A DNA stretch of 14,971 nt, from positions 1-14,971 of the forward strand of contig CAYFSC010000069.1 of the NCBI GenBank assembly GCA_964345695.1. The letters are read 5' to 3'. Position numbers and translations under genes: made by a program. This DNA is from CAYFSC01 sp964345695 (GTDB taxonomy: Bacteria > Bacteroidota > Rhodothermia > Rhodothermales > Salinibacteraceae). Shown here one piece after another: positions 8,214 to 14,425 of the stretch. The notes beneath the pieces were generated by a model that saw only the letters and a program-made list of their open reading frames with translations, was not told the origin of the DNA and made no database searches. The first letter of the stretch is position 1. Every line of letters starts with the position of its first letter.

Positions 8214-10688
8214 TTAGAAGGTCAGGCGCGCCCGGGCGTTGAGCGTGCGGGGGGTGAGGCGTTTCGGCACACGCGTCCAGTCGCCCTCCCACGTGTAGGT
8301 AACCGTGTTGTCCATGTCAAAGACGTTGAGGACCTCGAGCGTGAGCTCCAGCTCGACGGGACGCGACGAGATGCCGCTGTCAACCAGGTCGAGTTGCTTT
8401 GTCACGCCGAGGTCCACGCGGCGGTAGGCCGGCAGGCGCGCCGACATGCGCGGGCCGGGCACGCGAACCCGCTGGCCACTGGCCGTTTCCGGACCCGGCA
8501 CCGGCGGCGTGTACGGAAGGCCGCTGCCATAAAGCAGCCGCATGTGCATCTTCCACGTCTTGTCGCCCGGCACATAGTCTTGTACGAAGGCCGAGAACGT
8601 ATGACGCTGGTCGGTCGGGCGGGGAACGAGGCCCTGGTTGTACTGCGTCTGAAACCCTTCCTTAAACCGCTCGCGGGCCACCATGAAGCTGTAATTGAAC
8701 CAGCTTTCCAGTCCCGGCACAAACTCGCCGCGCAGCTGCAGGTCCAGCCCGTAGGTGAAGCCGGTGGCGTCGTTGTCGCCCGAGTACTCGACGCGGACGT
8801 CGTCAATCCGATAGGAGATGATGTTGTCGAGGTCTTTGTAATACGCCTCGGCTCGCAGCCACAGGCGCCGCTTCGGCATGAAGTACTCGCCGCCGAGAAC
8901 GAACTGCATCGATTCCTGCGACTTGAGGTCCCGGTTGAGGGCGTCGCTGATGGTCTGTCCGCCGTCGGGTGTGCCCCGGAGCTCGCGGTAGCTCGGCTTC
9001 TGGTAGTACAGGCCCCACGAGCCCGTGAGGGTCAGTTGGTCGTTGTACCGGAACCGGGCCGAGAGGCGCGGTGAGACCGTCAGATCCTCGTTGAACGAGT
9101 AGTAGTCGCTGCGCAGGCCGGCGGTCACGACCAGGCGGTCGCGCTCGGGCAGCACGTCGATGGCGTCCTGCACGTAGAGCGCGCCCTGGGCTTCGTTGAA
9201 CGTGGCCCGGTCGTTCAGGCTGTCGCCCACGATGCGCACGCGCTTGCGCTGCCCATCGACGGTCCGTTCCGTCCAGATGACCGACTTCTCGTTGATCGCA
9301 TCCTCGAACGACAGCGAGCGCGCGCTCCAGCCGGCCTCGAACGCATGCCGATCGAACGTCAGGTTGTAGCGCCCTTTCGCCGTCAGCCGCTGCACGGTCA
9401 CGCTGTTGTCCGCAAAGTTGCGGTGGTCGGAGCGCGACAGCACCTCCTGGCCGTCCGTCGAGTTCGGGTCGCTGCTCGGATCGACCTGCGAGACCCGCGC
9501 GTCGCCCTCAATGTCGAAGTTCTCCGTCTCCTTCGTGTCGAAGGCAGCCACGTCGTGCTCCATGCGGAAGCGATCGGAGAGCGCCGTGTTGAAGCGGAGG
9601 CCGCCGAACGCCGTGGTGTAGCCATCCTGTCGGGCGCCGTTGAGAGACGTCCAGAGCGACTTGAAGTTGGACGGCACCTCAGGGTTGAGGCTGATAATGC
9701 CGAAGAAGGTTTGCCGTTGCGTTGGCTCCAGCTCGAACTTATGGTCGGCCCAGATGCCGAGCGCCTCCAGCGAGGTGCGGTCGCTCAGGCGGTAGGTGAA
9801 CATGCCCTGCACGTCGAGGAAGCGCGGATCGTAGTCTCCCTTCAGGTCTTGGGTGCCGAAGAAGCGACCCGGCTGCGCGCCGCGAACGCCCACGTTCCAC
9901 GAGAGGTCGCCGTCGGGCGTTGCGCCCTGCGCGTGCAGGCTCGCATCCATCATCGACGCCGAGGCCGACCCTTTCAGGGTTTGATCCTCCGGCTGGTCGT
10001 AGGAGACCTGCAGGGCCGACGACAGCTTGCCGCCGTAGCGCGCCGGAAAGCCGCCCGTGTAGAAGGTGATGTTGTTGGCGAGCTCAGGGTTCAGCAGGCC
10101 CAGGCCCTCCTGCTCGCCCTGGCGAGGGCGGAACGGCATCCACACCTCGAAGCCGTTGAGGAAGATGAGGTTTTCGTTGTAGCCACCGCCCCGCACCGAG
10201 AACTGCTGCGAAAGCTCGTTGTTGGTCGCCACGCCGGGCATTACCTTCAGCGCGCGGAAGCCGTCTTTGAACGGGGTCGGGATGTTCTGGATGTCCTGCG
10301 GGTCGACCTCGTACACGCCCGCGTCCTGAGGGGCCTGGTTGTCCTCGACCGTCAGCTCATCCATCTCCACGACCGAGCGGGACAGCGCCACGTCGAGGCG
10401 GGTGGTTTCGCCGTTGCGGACCACCACCGAGTCGATCCGGGTCTCGTACCCTACGGAGGAGAAGCGAAGGGCGTAGCGCCCGGCAGGAAGCCGCCGCTCG
10501 TAGACGCCGTCGGTATCCGTGGCGGTGCCGAAGTTGGTGCCGTTCACTACCACGGTCACGCCCGGGATGGGCGTGGCGTCGGTTGCGTCGGTGACGGTGC
10601 CCTTCACCTCGCCGTACGTTTGCGCGGCGGCGGGACGGGCGCAAAGGACCCAGACAAAAGCAACAAGCGCGGTACAGAACAGGCGCAT
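8214..10688 (-). CDS. TonB-dependent outer-membrane receptor with CarboxypepD_reg-like N-terminal domain
   Basis: This 824-residue protein is an outer-membrane beta-barrel importer energised by TonB-ExbB-ExbD; its substrate is unknown. It begins with a clear Sec signal peptide (MRLFCTALVAF, then ARPAAAQ as the likely cleavage site). A CarboxypepD_reg-like beta-sandwich (about 25-105) contains GEVKGTVTD, PIPGVTVVV and FSSVGYET. A possible TonB box lies around DELTVED. The plug domain (about 125-235) has QFSVRGGGYNENL and FYTGGFPARYGGKLSSAL, and a long barrel ends in the aromatic C-terminus ARLTF. ATG at 10688 is chosen; a GTG codon directly before it (10691) is an equally positioned alternative. 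No SusD-like lipoprotein, TonB or substrate-processing enzyme lies nearby, so it appears to be a solitary receptor. The 208 bp upstream separate it from the PAP2-like gene and could hold its own promoter. Confidence 0.94.
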   Translation of the reverse strand: MRLFCTALVAFVWVLCARPAAAQTYGEVKGTVTDATDATPIPGVTVVVNGTNFGTATDTDGVYERRLPAGRYALRFSSVGYETRIDSVVVRNGETTRLDVALSRSVVEMDELTVEDNQAPQDAGVYEVDPQDIQNIPTPFKDGFRALKVMPGVATNNELSQQFSVRGGGYNENLIFLNGFEVWMPFRPRQGEQEGLGLLNPELANNITFYTGGFPARYGGKLSSALQVSYDQPEDQTLKGSASASMMDASLHAQGATPDGDLSWNVGVRGAQPGRFFGTQDLKGDYDPRFLDVQGMFTYRLSDRTSLEALGIWADHKFELEPTQRQTFFGIISLNPEVPSNFKSLWTSLNGARQDGYTTAFGGLRFNTALSDRFRMEHDVAAFDTKETENFDIEGDARVSQVDPSSDPNSTDGQEVLSRSDHRNFADNSVTVQRLTAKGRYNLTFDRHAFEAGWSARSLSFEDAINEKSVIWTERTVDGQRKRVRIVGDSLNDRATFNEAQGALYVQDAIDVLPERDRLVVTAGLRSDYYSFNEDLTVSPRLSARFRYNDQLTLTGSWGLYYQKPSYRELRGTPDGGQTISDALNRDLKSQESMQFVLGGEYFMPKRRLWLRAEAYYKDLDNIISYRIDDVRVEYSGDNDATGFTYGLDLQLRGEFVPGLESWFNYSFMVARERFKEGFQTQYNQGLVPRPTDQRHTFSAFVQDYVPGDKTWKMHMRLLYGSGLPYTPPVPGPETASGQRVRVPGPRMSARLPAYRRVDLGVTKQLDLVDSGISSRPVELELTLEVLNVFDMDNTVTYTWEGDWTRVPKRLTPRTLNARARLTF

Positions 10689-10691
10689 CAC

Positions 10692-10899
10692 AGCCAGGAT
10701 GGATGGTCAAAGACGTTGGAAAGCGGGTCCGTCGCGTCGGCGCGGACGCACTCAAGAAGGCTGTAACGGTGGGTCAGAGGCTGTTCTGCCAGGTTTGGAA
10801 GAGAAACAGGCACAGGAAGAAACCGCAACCTACTCTGCAACAACGGCTCGTGAACGGACGGTCCATAGGCCAAGGTTCCGCACGGCGGTTGCTGCTGTT
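10692..10899. other. Intergenic spacer upstream of TonB receptor
   Basis: This 208-bp spacer lies between the PAP2-like stop and the receptor start, both on the minus strand. It probably contains the receptor promoter. A CTTTGACC on the minus strand close to the start is the only TTTG-like element I can see, and its TA partner is absent. No gene, RNA or clear terminator is visible. Confidence 0.45.
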
Positions 10900-11583
10900 T
10901 TAGAACAACGCCAATTTCGACAGAAGATGCAACTCGGCGTAGGGCAGCCCCAGTCCGAAGAGCGATCCGCCGACGACCTGCCCGAGTGTGTGGGCGTCGC
11001 TGCGCACCCGCGCCCAGGCCAACACCGGGACGAGCGCCGCCAGTCCCACCACCAGGCTGCGGCCCACCAGCGCCGAGGCCAGAAGGCCACCGCCTACGTG
11101 CATCCGCACGAACAGGAGCGCGCTCAGCACTCCCGCAAGGGCAATGCAGTGGATGGAGATCTTCCATCGCAGCGTGATGAGCGCAATCAGGCCCGTGTTG
11201 GCGAGGTGGCAGAGGATGAGCGCCGCCAGCAGCGAACGGCCCGTCATGTCGGTGGCCCACACGGCCGCGAGTGCCAGTCCGCCCGCCGCGCCCCCGACCG
11301 CCAGCGGACCGAAGCGCTGGCTCCGCGTCCGCACCTCCAGCGAGCGCACCACCCCCCGCTTCCGGAGAACCGCGACGTAGGCGAGCGGAAGCGCGCAGAA
11401 AAACAGAAGGCCCACGCCCGTTCCGTGCATCACGTCGGTCCAGGAAGCCCGCACGTGCGTTAGGGCAAGCGCAAACAGCAGCGGCGTCAGCACGAGCGGG
11501 TTGACGACGTAGCTGATGACCGTCGCCACAAGGGCTCCGTAATCGGGCCGGGCCGGAAGGGACGTTGAGGGCGTAGAGTCCAT
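10900..11583 (-). CDS. PAP2-like membrane protein (probable phosphatase-family, divergent active site)
   Basis: This 227-residue integral membrane protein has about six hydrophobic segments. Its C-terminal half matches the layout of the PAP2/lipid-phosphatase family as seen in Bacteroidota. KISIHC (K141, H145) takes the place of the PSGH motif. RVRSDAHTLGQ (R192, H198) takes the place of the SRx5HxxxD motif. The last position of that motif is Gln202 rather than Asp, and no clear KX6RP motif is seen, so catalytic activity is uncertain. If active it would dephosphorylate a lipid phosphate such as a prenyl pyrophosphate at the inner membrane. The gene starts 37 bp after the DUF3667 gene on the same strand and is probably cotranscribed with it. 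An alternative is a non-catalytic membrane protein that keeps only the fold. Confidence 0.75.
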   Translation of the reverse strand: MDSTPSTSLPARPDYGALVATVISYVVNPLVLTPLLFALALTHVRASWTDVMHGTGVGLLFFCALPLAYVAVLRKRGVVRSLEVRTRSQRFGPLAVGGAAGGLALAAVWATDMTGRSLLAALILCHLANTGLIALITLRWKISIHCIALAGVLSALLFVRMHVGGGLLASALVGRSLVVGLAALVPVLAWARVRSDAHTLGQVVGGSLFGLGLPYAELHLLSKLALF

Positions 11584-11620
11584 CGGGCAGAAATGGGCGA
11601 CTGGAAGACAATGGCCCCCA

Positions 11621-12820
11621 TCACATCAGCGCGACGGCGGCAATGGCAAGGAGGACCAGTCCTACCACAAGAATGATGCTATACGTGAGAAACAGCAGGA
11701 AAGACTTTGCCAAGGTCGTGGGCAGTCCCTGACCGTACACACGCCACATGGCAACGACTACATATACGAATGGAGACACGGCTACCCACGTCGATAGTTC
11801 GCTGAGTTGTGCTACGTCCGCCGTGTCCAGCAGCGTGGAGAGGGCAAAGGCGACAAACGTCAGGGCGTGCATGTGCAGCGTGAAAATGATGTGCTCCGCA
11901 TAGAGGCGGCCTTGCCGCAGGTACAGCAGCTTCAGAAGCAGAGCAAAGACCGGCAGCAGCACGAACATCAGGTAGGGGCCAATGTCGATCATAGTCCCCA
12001 CGAGCTGCTGCGGGTCGCTGACGACGCGCGCGGCCTTCAGGCGCAGCATCTGCTCGATCTGGCTGTTCGTGGTCGAGTCGTCGGTGACCTCCAGACCGAG
12101 AGCGAGCGAATCACTCAGGATGTACGACAGCAGGTCGCTGCGTGTGGACGAGGACGTTGTGGCCGCCGTCATGGACGGCACGGAGACCGACAGGCGATCG
12201 AGGTCTTGGCCCAAGGCGTTCTGCACTGCCGTTTCGGCCTCGCGGATGTCGGTCGAGTCCATCCCGCTCGCCTGCATCTGACGGCGCAGCGTCTCGATTG
12301 TCGAGGCCTTCGTATCGATCGAGTCGCGGAGAACGTCGAGCTCGCGGCGCGCTTCCTCCATCGCCTCTTGGTTGGGCCCAAACGCAAGGCTGCCGAAGTC
12401 GATGGTGGTGAGCGCCAGCACGCCGAACAGCAGGAAGCTGGAAAACAGATACAGGCGCAGCGGCCGCACGTACTGGCGCCGGCGCCCGTTGATGTACTCC
12501 TTCGTGAGACGCCCCGGCTGGAACAGAAACTTCGGGAGGGTGCGAATGATGCGCAGATCGAGGTCGAAGAGGATCTCCAGAAACTCGTTGAGCATGTGCC
12601 AAACCGGCACGATGCGCTCGGACGCGCGCTGTCCGCACTCGGCGCAGTAGGGGCCATCCAGCCGCGCGCCGCAGTTCTGGCACCGCTCGTCGTCGGTGTC
12701 CGTCGCCCCGGTCGCCGCGGGCGTATCCTCGGCGGTCTCAGACACCGCGGGATCGGCGGGTGTCGAGCCGGACTCGGTCGGATCCGTCGGGTCGTTTGAA
12801 GGAGACGATGTGCTGGACAT
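11621..12820 (-). CDS. DUF3667 family zinc-ribbon membrane protein
   Basis: This 399-residue protein belongs to the uncharacterised DUF3667 family common in Bacteroidota. After a low-complexity Ser/Thr/Pro/Asp N-terminus it carries a zinc-ribbon pair, CQNC (C47, C50) and CAEC (C59, C62). The family-type block follows: LDLRIIRTLPKFLFQPG, then KEYINGRRRQYVRP, then a first membrane segment. A hydrophilic, probably coiled-coil stretch of about 120 residues (EEARRELDVLRDSI and onward) separates this from four more hydrophobic segments at the C-terminus. ATG at 12820 is preferred over the upstream in-frame start at 12979, because the extra 53 residues are basic and unlike the family, and the acidic N-terminus begins at MSSTSS. 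It lies 37 bp upstream of the PAP2-like gene. The function is unknown; the ribbon suggests a structural metal site or a protein interaction at the inner membrane. Confidence 0.88.
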   Translation of the reverse strand: MSSTSSPSNDPTDPTESGSTPADPAVSETAEDTPAATGATDTDDERCQNCGARLDGPYCAECGQRASERIVPVWHMLNEFLEILFDLDLRIIRTLPKFLFQPGRLTKEYINGRRRQYVRPLRLYLFSSFLLFGVLALTTIDFGSLAFGPNQEAMEEARRELDVLRDSIDTKASTIETLRRQMQASGMDSTDIREAETAVQNALGQDLDRLSVSVPSMTAATTSSSTRSDLLSYILSDSLALGLEVTDDSTTNSQIEQMLRLKAARVVSDPQQLVGTMIDIGPYLMFVLLPVFALLLKLLYLRQGRLYAEHIIFTLHMHALTFVAFALSTLLDTADVAQLSELSTWVAVSPFVYVVVAMWRVYGQGLPTTLAKSFLLFLTYSIILVVGLVLLAIAAVALM

Positions 12821-13293
12821 GAAACGATCAGGAATGCGTTGCACAGACGGAAGACACCGGCCTGGCTGCTTCCGTAACATTTGATTCACGTTCTTTCGGG
12901 CCGTTCGTTCCTCTCTGCAGCCCGGGACGCGCGCGGAGAACGGCCGACCGGCTTTAAACTCACGACTGGCGGGAGGCAATCGTTACACGTCCATCCCAGG
13001 ATGTCCCAGGGAATACCGAGTCCCGTTGCCTCGGTCTCATGACACCCGCGCGGAGCGCTCGCCGGGAGCGTAAAGCGGCCCTCTGCAACGACGCCCGATG
13101 CCTTCCGGCAGGCTGGCCCCAAGCACGCCGTCGTGCCGGCGGCCCTGACGAGCGCCCCTCTCGTGAGAGGGACTCCTTCCTGGACGGACCGGGAACCCTC
13201 CGAGGACGCTCGGACGGGAGGCCTTGGTCATCCTGCGGGGCAGGGCGAGTGCAGTCGCCGTTTCGCCGCGAGATCCACGAAGTCGCAGCGCTG
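12821..13293. other. Intergenic region upstream of DUF3667 gene, no gene seen
   Basis: About 470 bp are free of convincing genes. The part nearest 12820 should hold the DUF3667 promoter and leader; no clear promoter boxes can be placed. Open frames here are short, Arg/Pro-rich and unsupported. Inverted repeats are present at 12847-12875, 13015-13035 (ACCGAG/CTCGGT, 9-base loop) and 13156-13171 (CCCTCTC/GAGAGGG around GT). I looked for tRNA-like arms and found none convincing. Confidence 0.6.
12847..12875. other. Inverted repeat in DUF3667 leader
   Basis: ACGGAAG (12847-12853) and CTTCCGT (12869-12875) are perfect 7-bp arms around a 15-base loop, 27 bp upstream of the DUF3667 start. If transcribed it would form a hairpin in the 5' leader; as DNA it could be an operator. 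No further support is available. Confidence 0.3.
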
Positions 13294-13357
13294 GGAACGA
13301 AGTGACCGAGTACTCCTGGGGTGCGCCCGGAGCGCAGCGAGGAAGTACTCTTGGGGT
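13294..13357. repeat. Two diverged 29-bp units at 35-bp spacing
   Basis: Unit 1 (13294-13322) and unit 2 (13329-13357) align without gaps and match at 22 of 29 positions by eye. They share a GGA-CG--G-GA start and an AGTACTC-TGGGGT end, and are joined by GCGCCC. The core AGTACT is itself a palindrome, and in unit 1 it is extended to GAGTACTC. Unit 2 falls inside the 55-bp sequence duplicated across the assembly gap. The arrangement looks like a degraded tandem element of a dispersed intergenic repeat rather than a CRISPR array. Confidence 0.65.
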
Positions 13358-13377
13358 AACCGGAGACCGTCCGTCAA
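13323..13377 (+). repeat. 55-bp direct repeat, left copy at gap
   Basis: This copy begins GCGCCCGGAGCGC and ends GACCGTCCGTCAA, running directly into the run of N. It is identical at all 55 positions to 13478-13532. Because the visible identity equals the whole sequence shared by the two contig ends, it is probably a shared assembly k-mer from a multicopy sequence rather than a biological terminal repeat. Confidence 0.9.
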
Positions 13378-13477
13378 NNNNNNNNNNNNNNNNNNNNNNN
13401 NNNNNNNNNNNNNNNNNNNNNNNNNNNNNNNNNNNNNNNNNNNNNNNNNNNNNNNNNNNNNNNNNNNNNNNNNNNNN
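13378..13477. other. Scaffold gap (100 N)
   Basis: Exactly 100 undetermined bases join two contigs. A round 100 usually marks a gap of unknown length. The same 55-bp sequence on both sides shows that assembly stopped at a repeat. The true insert may be nothing (the ends simply overlap), more repeat units, or a longer repeated element such as an insertion sequence. Confidence 0.97.
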
Positions 13478-13532
13478 GCGCCCGGAGCGCAGCGAGGAAG
13501 TACTCTTGGGGTAACCGGAGACCGTCCGTCAA
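13478..13532 (+). repeat. 55-bp direct repeat, right copy at gap
   Basis: This sequence, identical to 13323-13377, begins immediately after the gap and continues into unique-looking sequence (ACAGGTTCTGCAGG). It contains a third copy of the 29-bp unit at 13484-13512. Confidence 0.9.
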
Positions 13533-13609
13533 ACAGGTTCTGCAGGGTTCGCGTTTGTACGTGACAGGGGTGGCTTTCGATACCAACTCCGCGTCCTCTG
13601 TTGGTGTGT

Positions 13610-13644
13610 GGAGGGATGGAGGTTTGTTTCGCCTGCATCCCTCC
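13610..13644. other. Strong hairpin GGAGGGATG/CATCCCTCC
   Basis: Nine perfect base pairs (13610-13618 with 13636-13644) continue, after one G/G mismatch, with AGG/CCT (13620-13622 with 13632-13634), closing a 9-base T-rich loop. Flanking GTGTG and CACAC could pair further out across an unequal internal loop. A C-run rather than a T-run follows on the plus strand, so a standard terminator is unlikely. It lies about 160 bp before the lipoprotein start. Confidence 0.5.
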
Positions 13645-13690
13645 CCCCTTACATACCCACACGAGGCCGAAGGCCCGAGGGGTCATGCCT

Positions 13691-13723
13691 CTGGTGCTGA
13701 CGAAGTAGATCCTGCACCAGGAT
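13691..13723. promoter_or_regulatory. Two overlapping, mutually exclusive inverted repeats
   Basis: CTGGTGC (13691-13697) pairs with GCACCAG (13714-13720). ATCCTG (13709-13714) pairs with CAGGAT (13718-13723) across a CAC spacer. Both use bases 13714 and 13718-13720, so only one can form at a time. The element lies 83 bp upstream of the DUF3124 lipoprotein start. It may be an operator or a small leader switch, but matches no riboswitch family I recognise. Confidence 0.35.
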
Positions 13724-13806
13724 TTGGTATGAAGCACAGGGAACCGGACGGTCGCGTCGGAATGAGACTCTCCTCTGCGGCCTGCTTCCCACTGTTTCCT
13801 TGTGCG

Positions 13807-14394
13807 ATGTTTGACCAACTGCTGCTCCCGTCGTGGCGGATCGTTGGAGTTGCCGTGCTTCTCGCCTCCATGCTGGCCTGCACCTCGACCCCGGATTCCG
13901 GCACAGAGTCCGCTGCCTCCTTCCCGGGCGAAACGTCTGTCGCGGACCTGGACTCCGGCTCCGTGCCGGATACCGCGGCAGCGATGGAGGAGGTCGGGCT
14001 GTCCCGCGGACAGCGCCTGTACGTGCCCATCTATTCCCACATCCACTTCCAGAACCAAGCCCAGACGATCGATCTGGCGGCGACGGTGAGCATTCGGAAT
14101 GCGGATCCCGACCATCCGATCGTCCTTTCGACCATCGACTACATCGACAACGACGGCACACTCGTGCGCCGCTACCTCAGACAGCCGCGCCGTCTCGGTC
14201 CGCTGGCGTCGACGTCCGTCGTCATCGAAGAGAGCGATGCGGCCGGCGGACTCGGAGCCAACTTCATCGTCGAGTGGAGCGCCGACGAGCCCGTTCACGC
14301 CCCGATCGTCGAGTCGATCATGATCAGCACGCGGTCGACCCAGGGCATCTCGTTTACGAGCCGAGCCCGGGTGCTGAGCGAGCGCCCCGAGTAA
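13807..14394 (+). CDS. DUF3124 family lipoprotein
   Basis: This 195-residue protein has a lipoprotein signal sequence: one Arg in the n-region, a hydrophobic core VGVAVLLASM and the lipobox MLAC with Cys25 as the lipidation site. It should be anchored in the cell envelope. The mature part starts with a Ser/Asp/Glu-rich linker. It then shows the DUF3124 pattern: RLYVPIYSHIHF, AATVSIRNADP, YLRQPRRLGPLAS, GGLGANFIVEW and PIVESIMIS, ending in a SFTSRARV-type strand. ATG at 13807 is chosen because it places the lipobox correctly; upstream in-frame starts would bury it. No enzymatic role is known for the family and I assign none. The gene is convergent with the TrkA-like gene, with 31 bp between their ends. 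Confidence 0.88.
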   Translation: MFDQLLLPSWRIVGVAVLLASMLACTSTPDSGTESAASFPGETSVADLDSGSVPDTAAAMEEVGLSRGQRLYVPIYSHIHFQNQAQTIDLAATVSIRNADPDHPIVLSTIDYIDNDGTLVRRYLRQPRRLGPLASTSVVIEESDAAGGLGANFIVEWSADEPVHAPIVESIMISTRSTQGISFTSRARVLSERPE

Positions 14395-14425
14395 CGGTCG
14401 AGGCCGAGACGAAGGGTCGAGTCCG

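Larger units (their letters stand above)
13533..13806. other. Upstream region of the DUF3124 lipoprotein gene
   Basis: About 270 bp lie between the repeat and the lipoprotein start. The frame of the lipoprotein gene is open upstream to 13555, but that extension has no signal-peptide character and passes through hairpin-rich sequence, so it is treated as non-coding. Inverted repeats at 13610-13644 and 13691-13723 are listed separately. No promoter boxes could be placed and there is no Shine-Dalgarno before 13807. Confidence 0.6.

Noticed and set aside
9345..10766. Open frame of 473 codons on the plus strand opposite the TonB receptor
   Set aside because: It is antisense to a gene with a signal peptide, plug and barrel motifs. 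The translated product has no recognisable family and a shadow-like Arg/Val/Ala composition.
11807..12799. Open frame of 330 codons on the plus strand opposite the DUF3667 gene
   Set aside because: It is the antisense shadow of a gene with conserved zinc-ribbon and membrane segments, and shows no domain of its own.
12821..12979. Extended N-terminus for the DUF3667 protein starting at 12979
   Set aside because: The extra residues are basic and low in similarity to the family, and they precede an acidic N-terminus at MSSTSS that begins at a good ATG.
13015..13171. tRNA or terminator around the stems at 13015-13035 and 13156-13171
   Set aside because: There is no cloverleaf, no T-arm consensus and no T-run; the stems are short and probably incidental.
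13294..13532. CRISPR array
   Set aside because: The units diverge, the spacer is a constant 6-bp GCGCCC, there are only two visible units per side and no cas genes are present.
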